From: Rhizodiscina lignyota
Taxonomy: Eukaryota > Ascomycota > Dothideomycetes > Aulographales > Rhizodiscinaceae
Reading direction: 5' to 3'
Length of the DNA: 64,000 nt
NCBI GenBank assembly: GCA_010015805.1
Contig: ML978128.1
Coordinates: 1,798,001 to 1,862,000, forward strand
The notes under the pieces were generated by a model. That model was not told the origin of the DNA and did no database searches. It worked only from the letters and a program-made list of their open reading frames with translations. Below, in pieces: positions 24,777 through 38,183 of this stretch; position 1 is the first letter of the stretch, and each line of letters begins with the position of its first letter. The position numbers and the translations under genes were made by a program.

Positions 24777-24877
24777 ATCGTATACACTCCAAAGAACGTA
24801 GAACTCAGCTTTTAGAAATGATCTCGCATATATTGAAGTATAACTAACTGCTTGAACTTAAGGCGTTACAGTTTGCC
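24777..24877 (+). repeat. Second, diverged copy of the F-box gene's last exon
   Basis: Bases 24777-24877 align with 24611-24705 at an offset of 166. The peptide HSKERRTQLLEMIS here matches HSKERRIKLAEIIS in the exon. Several differences are silent (AAG/AAA, CGC/CGT), so both copies were once under protein-level selection. The rest of 24709-25120 shows nothing else. Confidence 0.5.
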
Positions 24878-25120
24878 TGACGGCCAGCTATTTTGTCTCA
24901 TGGGGGTCAGCTTTACACATAGTCAAGGCACTGTCATAGTAGTATCATCACTTTAGAAAATCTCAAGCAGATCGAAAGGTTTCACTGCTCCTTTATTACG
25001 TGTTAATGAAACTCCGCACTTGAGCGATCCCAAGGTATCATACACAGGCATGAAATTTTTCTCCAGAGACCGAAGATTCCAAGAACCCAAAAACACCGAT
25101 TAGAGCTCATGCAAGACTCA

Positions 25121-27089
25121 TCATAACTTGAACTCCATAATCCCCGTTGGCCCTTGATCGTTATAATCCGTCCTCGTCATGAACCCCTTACTGAGACCTT
25201 GATCCACAATGAAAAGCACCTTCGCGGCCACTTGTGCCCCCAAGAAAGCCGCCTCGTCGTAGCCAACGTCTTTCCACTCGGGGAAGTACTCGGGCACCTT
25301 CGCAAGCTTGATGCTCGTCGGTGTCTGTCCGTGGGAAGAGTGGACGTTCTGCTGTTGATTTACTGAAGGTATCGCGTTTCCGGGTGTGAGATGTTGGTTG
25401 TGTGCCGTCGTTGCTGCAAGGAGCAGTGGGTTCACGCCATGTGAAGTGTGGCCACCCAGTTGCGGTTGTGGAGTGTTTGCGCCGGTGCCAGCGGGAGTTG
25501 AGAGATTTGATGGGAGCTCGGAGGTGAAGATCGTGGCGGATGAGGGTGAAATGATGTACTTGCTGTTGAGGGTAGCGATGAGTGTGTCTTTGAAACCTAT
25601 CGGTCAGAGTTAGCATGATGTGGCACTTCCAAGTCTAGAGCAAAATTCACCTCTCACTCGGGCCCCATTGCCAACAATGATGAGAGAGTCCCATAGTTCG
25701 CTCCTCTTGGCAACTTGCTCCACAGACGAGACTGTCCGGTAGATTGCATCTGCTAAACGCTCGATAATGCCTCCTGTTGCTGCTTGGAAGCGCTCAACTC
25801 CGACTTCGACTTCTCTTCGCGGTGCGGTTCGTTTCTGGCCGCCTTCGTCCAGAGCAACTTGTGCTTCTGCCATCTCCTTGCCTGACAAGTTCATGCCCTT
25901 GAGCGTATCAAGGAGATGGTGATCCTCGTAAAGGAATGTCGCCCTTTCCTTCTTCCAGTTTGGTAACTTGCCCTGCTTTTGTTGCGCAGCAGATGCCTCC
26001 GCTGCGCCTTTCTTCTTCGTTACGGCCTTCTCAGCCTTCTCCTTCTCTTTACGAGCGAGGTATTCAGTCATCTTGCCGCCTGCCACTATACTCGCCACAT
26101 CTAAGACGCCTTCATTCTCATCATCGTTATTGGCTTCCTCTCCAACCTCTGTCCCTGGCCCAGGGCCTAACGGTGCCTCTCCCATCGCGCCTGCAGTATT
26201 TCGCTGGTTCGGCCCAGAACCTTGTGCTCCTGTCGAGGCTGCGGCGGCTGGATTTGTCACGTCGCCACCACCAGCCCCTGATGCTCCTGGCAGTGGTGTG
26301 CCTGGAGGAAGAATCTCGGCAATGGAACTCTTCTTCAGCTGCTCACACATTTCTCTCGTGAAGCCCTTGGGACTGAGCAGTTCAAGCAAGCGCTGTGTCA
26401 TCGCCTCGCCGCCACATTTAGGGACCGCAATTGCCCTCCCGGTATCGTGTAGTAGAAATTCGCTAACAGCCGTGACATCAGCCTTCCCCAGTCCGACATC
26501 CACAACTGTAGCACTTGGCACGCCGTATGCGTAGCAAGTGGCGGTCGCCGCATCCATCAGTGCGAATGCTGGCATCTTAAACTTTTCGAAGAAGAATTGT
26601 GTGAGTTTTTGACAGTCGTGGTCTGTCCAGCATGGTTGCGATATGAGCAGGATTGGTGTGTGGAATGGAGGGTTAAGGTTATTGTAGACGTGCTGGATGA
26701 GCGCGAAGAAGCAGGCCCAGTTCGTTATTCGGCCTTCTGTCATCGGCCATACCGCACCTTCATCTGAGACGAAATCCTCTTCATATTCGACTTCTTCTTC
26801 CTTCCTGTCTGTACCATTTTGCCCGTTCGTAGCAGTTCCGTTTTCCTGGCCATTGGGGGCCTTTTCCTTCCGGCGCACCTTGTATGGTTCCCATTCTCCT
26901 TCCTTCTCGCCGGAAAACATACACGATCGAATTCGCACGCGCGCTGGAGTGAAGGACTCTGGTAAGCCGAGTTGCGCAAGGGTGGTCTGCGACCCAGGCG
27001 CGATGATCTTGAGACAATCAATTAGCAAACACTGCAAGACATTGGAGAGCGCATCGTACTATTATCTGCTCATCCTTGAAGGGCGCCAT
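25121..27089 (-). CDS. ARP9: Actin-related protein Arp9, chromatin-remodelling subunit
   Basis: Actin-fold subunit shared by SWI/SNF and RSC remodellers, acting in the nucleus. Exons 27089-27060, 27007-25651 and 25596-25121 give 620 residues. The first exon is ten codons (MAPFKDEQII) joined to IIAPGSQTTLAQLG, the conserved Arp9 start. Actin-fold landmarks follow: PILLISQPCW, then TVVDVGLGKADVT (phosphate-loop position) and LIIVGNGARVRG near the end. The C-terminus, from EWKDVGYDEAAFLGAQ to TDYNDQGPTGI, is characteristic of the family. A long acidic/Gly/Pro-rich insertion (about residues 270-380) is usual for fungal Arp9. It is divergent from NTE1, with 300 bases between start codons. Confidence 0.88.
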
Positions 27090-27389
27090 GATTGTTCTTT
27101 GCGCAATCGGATTTGGCCGCTATCAAGATTTCACCGTGTCGTCGAAAAGTGGATGGCGTTTTGCGGCGCATTGATGGAGAACGCGCTTTCTGTCTTGGCA
27201 ATCGTGAACCTGTTGGAGGCCCACGTGATCGTGGCGGCTGGTCCTTGCTTCAAGGTCATGGGTAATTAACACTTTCTTTCTCACTCCTGAAAGTCGTCTT
27301 TGGGGAATCGAAGATGAAAATATCATCGCATTGAAATTGCCCTGACATCGGCGACCTTCGTGGTGCCGGTCTGATATCAAACTGCCGGA
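27090..27389. promoter_or_regulatory. Compact divergent promoter between ARP9 and NTE1
   Basis: Exactly 300 bases separate the two start codons, so both promoters and both 5' UTRs must share this stretch. A GCCCACGTGATCG sequence (CACGTG E-box) lies near 27220 and is a candidate control site. Confidence 0.5.
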
Positions 27390-30300
27390 ATGGCTTCGAC
27401 GACCATCAACGCGTCCGGGACGGACCAGGCGTTGATACCCCAGAACTCCAGCAGTTTACTCCCAGAACCACCAGGACAGTCTTCCTCGACCTTCGGGCTC
27501 TTGGGCTGGCTCCTCCTAGCTCTCATTCGAATCTTGCCATTCCTTGCGTACTGGCTTATCAAGTTTGCAACCATAACTCTTCCAACATGGCTGTTCTCGC
27601 TGCTATCAATATCTCTGACGTTCACATTGAACTTTACGAGCTTGGCTCTCATCGTACTTGTCGTCGGCTCAACAGTGAGTTGGTTTATTCGATACCGCTA
27701 TCTGAACATGTACTCTCGCCTGCCTCCGGAACCACAACGTAATCAACCTGAAGTTGAAGTCTTCCCTGAAAATGAAGGAGGGGGTTCAAAGCCTGGGATG
27801 GCCAATTATCTGGACGAGTTTCTCAGTGCGATCAAAGTCTTTGGCTATCTCGAACGGCCAGTCTTCCACGAGCTCACACGAAGCATGCAGACGAAGAAGC
27901 TGATTGCAGGGGAGACTCTATTGCTCGAAGAAGAGAAAGGCTTCTGTCTGGTCGTTGATGGCATGGTCCAAATATTTGTCAAGTCCAACACGAATGAACC
28001 GAGCAGTTCAGAAGAATCCAGCGACGAGGAAGATGAACGCCAACGCCATAGCCAAGGATATCAACTGCTGACTGAAGTCGGCAATGGCGCTCCGATGTCA
28101 TCTCTATTTTCCATCCTTTCTCTTTTCACCGAACATTTGCAAACAAGACATGATGGCGAGATTGAAAGACCGGGCACAAGTTCGTCCAACGTGGATCCGC
28201 CGTTATCTGGAATGCAACTTGCTTCTGAATACGGACCTGGTACCCCGGGCTCTGAGACGATGAGCGTAATGGGTTCTCCACGACGACTTAATGGACCTCA
28301 GAAACGCGAAAGGCGACCGTCAAGTTATTTCAGCTCCAGCGTTAACGAACAACTTCCTCGCGTACCGCATCTGTCTCTAGACCCCGAAGAACGGGCGGAC
28401 GGTAGAAAAGCTTCGAAAGACCAGCGGCCGGTGCCTCCCCGTATGAACTCAATCCATCCTGATATAGTAGCACGTGCTACAGTAGACACTACGATTGCGA
28501 TTATCCCAGCAACAGCCTTCCGCCGACTAACCAGGATCTACCCAAAGGCGACTGCACATATTGTCTCGGTGATCTTGACGAGATTGCAGCGTGTTACCCT
28601 TGCTACAGCACACACATATCTTGGACTCACAAGCGAAGTTTTGAGAACTGAGCGTCTGATGAATAAATACACGACGTACGAACTGCCAGACTTCCTCCGC
28701 GATTCTGCATTAGAACGGCTTAAAGACAAGTTCGCAAAGGTGAGACTATTCTCACGCAGAGCCATCTGCCATTGCTGATAAATTAGGAACGCGAACGAAT
28801 TAGAAGCGGTGATGATAGTAAAGGCATTGCACTGCACAACCCAATAGCAAGTCGCAGGCGAAGGCCAAAGAGCTCTCTTCGACGCGAAAGTTCAGTTCGC
28901 GGTGCAACTGCTCATGCTTCCTCACCTTCCCACATTTCACCGCCCAGAGTGAAATCGCCTGAGAGCGAACGAAGTGGTATGAGTGCTGGAGATCTATTGT
29001 CTAACAGCCACCTTCCTTTCGGACGTCGCCCTAATCGATTAAGCTTTTCTCAACCCCTCAGACATCATACGCCTCCCAGACAGGATAACAGTGTGGGTAA
29101 AGATCCAAGTTATTTCAGTGCTGGACCTCTTGATCTTCACCAACAGACATCGGAAGCAGAGGACACCGTTTTCCGTGAATCCATCCTTGAGTGCATGTGC
29201 AAAGCTATTGGCTTGACCGGCATCAAAGACACTCCCATGAAGCCCGTGTCGGTAACGCAGTCGCCGCGTCTTATCTCATTCGACTCAAAGAGGCAGAAGG
29301 CTGTCTTCAGTAATGCGTTTGGGCTGATGGAGCCCTTCGATCTGCTTGATGGAGACACTGAGTCAATCGCATCAGCCTCCGTCTCCGGCATAAGCGGTGA
29401 CCCCTCTTTCAACCTACTGGAAGAGCTTGTCAACGATGTTGAAATCGTCTTTTTCCCAAAGGATTCCGTGCTCGTGGAACAAGGAGAACGAAATCCTGGC
29501 TTGTACTACGTCATAGACGGTTTCCTTGATGTTTCTGTCACAGTTGACGACGAGTCTCCTAATTCAAAAGGCTTCGCCCAATCTGCCGGTCTTGCGGGTC
29601 TCACTTCAGAGTCTCAGTTATTCACCGAGGACCGTCCGCAACCTCAGCAGAACGGAACCGCTCACGCCCACTCTCACTCTCGGAGTAGAAGCCGAACTTC
29701 GGACAGGAAAAAACCCGGCAAGCGTGAGAGCCTCTTCCTCACCAAACCTGGTGGAGTAGCTGGCTACTTGGGCACTGTTACCTCTTACCGTTCCTTCATT
29801 GATGTTACGGCGAAGACAGACGTATATGTTGGATTCTTACCACGAGCGTCTGTTGAAAGAATTGTCGACAAGTATCCCGTCGTGCTGTTAACGATGGCCA
29901 AGCGCTTGACCAAGCTACTCCCAAAGCTCATCCGTCACATTGATTTTGCTCTTGAATGGGTACAGATCGACGCAGGCCAGGTCATCTATAAGCAAGAAGA
30001 GCAGAGCGATGCCATCTATATCGTACTCAACGGTCGACTTCGCGCAATCCGTGAAGACAAGTCGGGTGTCAAAGTCATCGGCGAGTACGGTCAAGGCGAC
30101 AGTGTTGGAGAGCTGGAAGTGCTTACTGAATCTGATCGTCCCGGCACATTACTTGCAATTAGAGAAACAGAGCTTGCAAAGCTGCCGAAGTCCCTGTTCA
30201 ACAGTTTAGCCCAGGAGCATCCTGGAATAACGATGAAGATATCGAAAATCATCGCCAAGCGCATGCGCGCCCTTGTCGACGATCCGCTTCAGGAACAGAT

Positions 30301-32049
30301 GAAGGAGCAAAAGGCTCCTGGCATACGTTCGAACCCGAGCTCAATCATGAACCTCCGGACAGTTGCGATCCTTCCAGTAACTGCTGGAATCCCGGTCGTC
30401 GATTTTGCAAGCCGCCTGATGGCTGCACTGACTCAGATTGGGACGCCAAATGGCGTCGTCTCCCTGACTCAGACAACCATTTTGAACCACCTTGGACGAC
30501 ATGCGTTCAGCCGTATGGGCAAACTGAAACTTTCCCAGTATTTGGCAGATCTTGAAGAGAAATACGGTCTCGTCATCTACGTTGCAGATACTAGCGTACA
30601 ATCGCCATGGACGCAGACATGTATCAGCCAAGCTGACTGCATTCTCCTTGTAGGAATTGCAGATGCATCTCCTGGGATCGGTGAATATGAAAGGTTTCTG
30701 CTGACCACGAAGACTACCGCTCGCAAAGAGCTTGTGCTATTGCATTCTGAAAGATTCGTGGCGCCGGGTCTGACGCGTACTTGGCTAAGGAATCGCGTCT
30801 GGATCAACGGCAGTCATCATCACATCCAGATGGCGACTCGACCGGTACCCGAGCCGCTCCACACCCCGGGTCGACGTTTGCAAGTTGCAATCAAACAGCG
30901 TGTGCAGACACTGCAAGCTGAGATCCAGAAGTACACGTCAAGACGCGTCAGAGAGACGCCATTGTACTCGGCTGAAACGCCACTCAAGGGAGACTTCCAT
31001 CGCCTCGCTCGCAGACTCTGTGGCAAGTCTGTTGGACTCGTGCTTGGTGGAGGCGGCGCTCGTGGTCTTGCACATGTTGGTGTTGTTCGAGCGCTTGAAG
31101 AGGCTGGCATTCCTATTGATATTGTGGGAGGCACTTCGATTGGAGCATTCATCGGAGGACTGTATGCATGGGATGCAGATCTTGTTCCCATGTATGGCCG
31201 TGTCAAGGTATGGCATCATTTCTGATCTACTCAAGGAATAGTCCTAACTCGGCATAGAAATTTGCGGGTCGTATGGCGAGCATGTGGCGGTTTGCTTTGG
31301 ACGTCACATACCCCTCGTAAGTCTTGTCTGTTAGCTTGAAGGCTCATCAACTAATTTTGAACAGAGCGTCATACACAACTGGACACGAATTCAATCGTGG
31401 GATCTTCAAAGCCTTCGGCAATGCGCAGGTCGAAGACTTCTGGCTCGACTTTTACTGCAACACCACCAACATCTCCAAGAGCCGCGCAGACTATCACAAT
31501 AGCGGTTATGTGTGGCGCCTTGTCCGCGCATCGATGTCCCTCGCAGGACTGCTGCCACCATTGTGCGACGAAGGAGACATGTTAATGGACGGTGGCTACA
31601 TCGATAACCTCACTGTCACCCATATGAAATCCCTAGGCGCAGACGTCATATTTGCCGTTGACGTCGGTGCTGCTGATGACAGGACACCGCAACAGTACGG
31701 CGACACGCTCTCCGGGTTCTGGATTCTCGTAAATAGGTGGAATCCGTTCTCATCTACTCCCAATCCTCCAACATTAGGCGAGATTCAGGCACGCCTGGCG
31801 TATGTGAGCTCATATGACGCGTTGGACCGAGCGAAAGCAACACCGGGATGCAAGTACATGAGGCCAGACGTTGAGATGTTTGGCACGCTGGAGTTCAGCA
31901 AGTTCAATGAGATATATACCGTCGGCTATGAGTATGGGAAGAATTTCCTTGCGGAGCTGAGGGAGCAGGGCGTTCTGCCAATGATGGAGGAGAGCGAGGA
32001 GAAGAAGAATTTGAGGAGGACAATGGCGCCCAGGAGGGCTAGCATATAA
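27390..32049 (+). CDS. NTE1: Lysophospholipase NTE1 (neuropathy target esterase homologue)
   Basis: ER membrane phospholipase B that deacylates phosphatidylcholine to glycerophosphocholine. Exons 27390-28739, 28787-31207, 31258-31316 and 31365-32049 give 1504 residues, normal for fungal NTE1. N-terminal membrane segments ([17 protein letters not shown] and [13 protein letters not shown]) come first. Cyclic-nucleotide-binding-like domains follow (about 150-250, 640-790 and 800-920). The patatin domain is C-terminal: oxyanion loop [12 protein letters not shown], nucleophile in GTSIGA (Ser about 1234, end of exon 2) and catalytic Asp in DGGYIDN. Ser/Arg-rich linkers between the cyclic-nucleotide-like domains are typical. 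Both catalytic residues are intact. Confidence 0.95.
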
Positions 32050-32768
32050 AATAGAGTATCAGTACAGTGAATGGAAGACCATGCCTATATTGACGGAACG
32101 TAACGCATTGTAAAATTGGTGTGAATGTTTGGAGCTCTCGAGCGCGACTAAAATAGGTGGCCGCTGTCGCAGCAGGAACGCCCAAGGGAGAACATATATT
32201 GCACTCCAGAGGAAGCGATTAAGGGTTGCCTCGATGTTGGTGAAGCCATGCTTAACCTAGAGCAGGCCTCTTCACCAGAAAGTTTATAACAATGGTATCC
32301 CTCGAAAAATATTGGGCGCCTTACCAGTTTAGAGAGTATATATTGTCGTTCTTGTGCGTCGCGAAAGATGCCGCAAATGGTTTTTTGTCGCACTTCGTGA
32401 TGGGCTAGCCGGTCGCATACTTTGAAGCAAGTTGCGGACTACAGAGAATACTCGCCATAGCAGTTCATACTTGTGACGTAGGAGGTCGTGCTGTCAAGGG
32501 TGAGTGGCTTCGGCGCTCCTTCCTCTCTTCGAGATGCGCTAATGTTGTTGGGTATATTAAGGCAGCAACTCGACCTTACCACGTAACTCTAACCCCAACA
32601 CACTTCAAGCCCAACACGCTCTTGGGTTCTCTCCGAATAACTTACTCCGTTCCGAGACCGCACAGCTGGAATATCGTCCGCATCTTCTCCACAGCACATT
32701 TCTCATCACTTCCAAACAAAACGCAAACCACAACAAAACGCACCTCACCAACTCCTCACCTCTTCACC
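32050..32768. other. Intergenic region, nothing recognised
   Basis: Spacer between two plus-strand genes. The last 180 bases are C/A-rich with many AAC repeats, probably the 5' UTR of the BTB gene. No open frame of note. Confidence 0.5.
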
Positions 32769-34115
32769 ATGCCAGAATTTCTCAGCTTCGGTGGCGAGAA
32801 GTGGGCCAACCTCACAATCGAATGTCACGACGTAACGTGGTTGGTCCACAAAGCAATTGTGTGTGAGCAGTCGGAGTCCTTTGGCAGCGCCGAGATATCC
32901 GTGGACAAGGTGAGTGGCTCGACTTCTCAAGTGGAACTGTGTATATTGTTATGTTTTGTACAGAGCAGCGGCCAATTCATCCTTAGCTTGATGGACAATT
33001 TCCGGCCGCCGCCTATTCATCGCATCCTGGAGTTCGTGTACCGCGGAGACTACAATGACTCGATCGACATGGCGAACGCGCAAACACAGGAACAAGTGCG
33101 TGCGCTTGCAGCCTATGAGCTGGTGGCTATAGGCCGAGACCATGTAGCCTCGTTGAAAAATATGAATAAGGCTCTCGTAGAGTCTAGTACCCCGTCCGAA
33201 CTTCAACTGGCAGCTTTCCGGGGCCCTTCAGAGGACGTAATACAACGTGCTACTGCTCGGCTCGAGAACAACATCGAGATGAGTGTCTATGCTGATGCTT
33301 TCGGGGTCAAGGGCCTCTTAGAGAAAGCCATCGAAAAGATCAACCGGGACATCCAAAATGCGGCGCTGTCTGAGGGAGAGAAGTTTACCAAAATTGTGGA
33401 AAACTCATACATCCACGTGCCCCCAGCCGTCCAAGACATTCTAGCAAGAAGCTGCGCCCAATCCATCAACGAGTTGATCAACAAGGGAGGATTAGGCGTT
33501 ACTTTGCGACGGGTCCCAGGGCTGGCCGCTGCGGTGTGCGAAGTGGGTCTGCGCACCGCCGGTCCAGCACGAGCGGTCGTTGAAGAGCTGCTCCGGAGCT
33601 TAACTGATAAGCTCGGCTCTGTCGAAATCGTGCGTTCGGACCTGGAGGCGCAGCTGGATGCAGCGAGAGGTGAATGTGCCGAGCTTCAGAAAGAGGTCAA
33701 AAAACTCAAGACTCAGTTGAGCGCGCTGCTCCAGTTCACCGAGCAGGTCAAGAAGCAGACGAGAGACTCGGTGCAGGCGAGGGAGGGAGTAACCCAAACA
33801 TCCATTCGTGAAAAGGACAAAGCCATTGTGGATCTTCAAGATGAAGTGAAGAGGACGGAGGACGATGTCCAGAAGGCAAAGGATGACGCTACGAAGAAGG
33901 AGGAGGAGCTCAGAAGGGTAAAAAAGGAGCTAAAAGATCAAAAGGAGAAGTTCGATGCGTTCACTGAGGAGCCAGACAATTGGTATCGATGTGGCAAGTG
34001 CAACGAACGCTTCAACGGTTGCTTCAAGACGGTGGAGAGCCCTGAGGGTCGGTTGGGTTTCGTCTGCGATTACTGCAGGACACCACACGGCTGGCTGCAC
34101 ATGGACTACAAATAG
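32769..34115 (+). CDS. BTB/POZ protein with coiled coil and C-terminal zinc-ribbon-like motif
   Basis: 430 residues in two exons (32769-32909 and 32964-34115). The intron is 54 bases and leaves an open frame if retained, so it is easily missed. Its GTGAGT donor and TTTTGTACAG acceptor are good, and removal joins VDK to SSGQF. The BTB region (about 8-85) has LTIECHDVTWLVHKAIVC and HRILEFVYRGDY. A helical middle region follows, then a long coiled coil (about 280-385). Near the end is C-x2-C ... C-x2-C (YRCGKCNERF and VCDYCRTPHGW), suggesting a small zinc-binding fold. BTB proteins of this kind often act as Cul3 adaptors or dimerising regulators; the target is unknown. Confidence 0.75.
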   Translation: MPEFLSFGGEKWANLTIECHDVTWLVHKAIVCEQSESFGSAEISVDKVSGSTSQVELCILLCFVQSSGQFILSLMDNFRPPPIHRILEFVYRGDYNDSIDMANAQTQEQVRALAAYELVAIGRDHVASLKNMNKALVESSTPSELQLAAFRGPSEDVIQRATARLENNIEMSVYADAFGVKGLLEKAIEKINRDIQNAALSEGEKFTKIVENSYIHVPPAVQDILARSCAQSINELINKGGLGVTLRRVPGLAAAVCEVGLRTAGPARAVVEELLRSLTDKLGSVEIVRSDLEAQLDAARGECAELQKEVKKLKTQLSALLQFTEQVKKQTRDSVQAREGVTQTSIREKDKAIVDLQDEVKRTEDDVQKAKDDATKKEEELRRVKKELKDQKEKFDAFTEEPDNWYRCGKCNERFNGCFKTVESPEGRLGFVCDYCRTPHGWLHMDYK

Positions 34116-34486
34116 TTGAGGGATAGACGTATTTCCGGGATGCTGCGGCTATGTCTGCGCATGATAGGTGAGCTGCTATTGTCGGATATGGAGAAGAAAC
34201 GGGATGTACTGTAATGGGTGGAGGGCGCAATTGAGGAGGTTAGAAAGTCTTCATGGACGTTGAGCTCTGGGCGGGATCCGCCGACGACCTCACATTCTCG
34301 GCCGTCTTTATCGGCTACACTTGCTTTTTCTGACAGACAACAACAAATGCAACTCGATCAAAGCCGCTTTCCGATGTGATGATTGCTGATATGGCCCTTC
34401 GTGCACGATCATGATATATCGTATATATTTCAGCGAGACTACCATCCCTCCTCACCTCGTGTCTCCCAAGAATAAGATCGGCAAGG
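34116..34486. other. Intergenic region, nothing recognised
   Basis: Short spacer between two plus-strand genes; the promoter of the deaminase gene must be here. No clear motifs. Confidence 0.5.
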
Positions 34487-36052
34487 ATGCCGTCCGACAA
34501 GCCGCTTGAGCGGACAATCTATGTTGGGCCGTTCGTTCACTCCAAGACATTCGACGAGCTCGAACTATGCGAGGATGGAGCAATTGGCGTGGATGAGAAG
34601 GGCAAAATAACATTTGTTGATCGACATGGAACTGGAGTGTCTAATAGACCAGGATGGGAATCGGCCAAGGTCGTCAGGATCTCCGGGAAAGGATTCTTCT
34701 TTCCAGGATTCATAGGTATGCACCTTTTGCTCGTAGTCCGCATGCAGCTGTCACTTGCTGGTCCTGCTTCTCCTTAATCTTATAGTTTTTGGCCGCGTCT
34801 GAAGGCTTCTGTTTGAAGGCTGTTTGATATGCCTTCGGTTTTAGCCTTCCGGTCTGGAAGGATCGATACCGCGCAGATTTATTGACCAGGGCCAGATTCC
34901 CATATCCACGCATCTCAATATCCGAATCTCGGTATCTTTGGAAAGAGCACCCTACTAGATTGGCTGCAAACATACACCTTTCCACTAGAAGGCAGTTTTT
35001 CCGACCTCGAAAAGGCGCGCAAGATCTACAACCGCGTCGTCGCCCGGACTCTGGCCAATGGCACTACCACTGCGGCGTACTACGCCACTATTCACGTACC
35101 GGCGACGAATCTACTTGCGGACATTTGCCAGACACGCGGCCAACGCGCGTTTGTGGGCAGAGTTTGCATGAATTCGACGCTGTCGCCGGATTATTACCGT
35201 GACGAGAGTGCGGAACAAGCAATCAAGGCGAGCCGAGAATGTATCGAACATGTCAAGAAGATTGATCCGGCCAATGAATTGATATCGCACATTATCACTC
35301 CCCGATTTGCGCCATCTTGCACGAAGGAATCGCTCAAGATGCTTGGGGATCTGCACAGAGAGACTGGAGTACCATGCCAGACGCACATCTCCGAGAACAA
35401 GAACGAATGCGAATTGGTCAAAGAGCTATATCCAGAGAGCAAGTCATATGCTGGTGTATATGACGATGCTGGGCTCCTGACGGATAAGATGATCCTGGCT
35501 CATGCGGTACATCTTACTCAGGAAGAGAAGGAACTGATCAGGGATCGAAAATCGAAAATCAGTCACTGCCCTGCGAGCAATACTGCAATTACATCCGGAT
35601 GCTGTAGAGTGCGAGAGTTGATGGACACGGGCATAGATGTTGGTCTCGGCACGGACGTTAGCGGAGGCTTCAGCCCCAGCATTCTCGAGGTCACACGTCA
35701 GGCTATCTGGGTGAGCAGGCACATCGCTATGCATGAAGGAGATCATGTGAAGCTGTCCACCGAAGAAGCTCTATATCTCGCTACACGAGGTGGAGCCAAA
35801 GTTGTCGGTCTGGAAGACAAGATCGGCGGGTTTGACGTTGGGAAGGAGTTTGACGCGCAGATGGTCCGCCTGGATGAAGTTCAAGATGGGGATGACGAGT
35901 TGGATGATGAAGATGGCCCGGTTGATATTTTCGGGAACGAGTCCTTCGAGAATACAGTTGCGAAATGGGTATATAACGGCAACCACCAGAATACAGTTGC
36001 GGTATGGGTGAAGGGGCGCTTGGTGCACCAGACGAAGAAGTTTGCGGCGTGA
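34487..36052 (+). CDS. Guanine deaminase
   Basis: Zinc amidohydrolase converting guanine to xanthine in purine salvage and nitrogen recovery. Exons 34487-34715 and 34896-36052 give 461 residues. The 180-base intron must be removed to form FPGFI-DSHIHASQYPN, the metal-binding HxH motif. Other landmarks: GIFGKSTLLDWL, HISENKNE, LAHAVHL, SHCPASN and GLGTDVSGG (metal-binding Asp). The C-terminus has an acidic stretch (about 405-420) before the final strand WVKGRLVHQ. All metal ligands expected of the family are seen. Confidence 0.92.
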
Positions 36053-36375
36053 AGATACCCTCGGATGATACATATACATAGACTGGAGGTGTTGAAAGTT
36101 TGGACATGCGGGTTGGGTTTAGTCATATTAAATTGGTTACATATATGTTCAAGCAAACACTCCCTTAAACATACCTGTGAAGCTCCATTTGTACGGAGTA
36201 CATGAGACTATGACGGGAGTTCTCTAAGGAAGCACGTGGCAGCAGGATCCGCGCAGGGAGACGTGCGGCTTGGCATGACGCTAGCACCAAAAGTAGGCTA
36301 AAGAGCTGCCTCAAACTTTTTGGAGCTGCAACGCCAAATTCCCAAACAATTCTGAGTCGGCCGCTCCCACAGATC
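36053..36375. other. Intergenic region, nothing recognised
   Basis: Terminator region of the deaminase gene and promoter of the methyltransferase gene. No distinct motif found. Confidence 0.45.
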
Positions 36376-37747
<1,372 letters not shown>

Positions 37748-38183
37748 TGATCCATGGGATCTGGGGCTGTACAACTCGTTGGAACCCGTCGAATTCCAAG
37801 GAGCTGCTGAGGGATGAGCATTTGTAGGTCTGGGGCGGAGTAAGCGGGACGCAGGATGATAGTAGAGCAACAGTTCGGCTATGAAAATGGGGTTCTGGCG
37901 CACGAGAGGAAGGCGATGGTACCAGGCTTCTTTGGCTACATGGGCACTGGCTTGAAGTTTTCATATAGGGATGACTATGATGAGCGATGCATTCGACCTT
38001 CTGCAAGGCAAACTCAGGTATCAAATTGACGTCGAGGACGTATGTTCCCTCGAAGAAGTTCCTCGAATTTGTTCAGAAACTACTCAGTGCCCTTATGCTG
38101 GAGTGCAAGAAACGCAAATTCCCATGCTTCTCAAGAAGACGCCACCATGGAGCCATAAGCGACCCCATACCGGGTAGAGACTT
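37748..38183. other. Intergenic region between convergent genes
   Basis: Holds the 3' ends of the PRMT1 gene and the eL13 gene. Short open frames without recognisable content. Confidence 0.5.
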
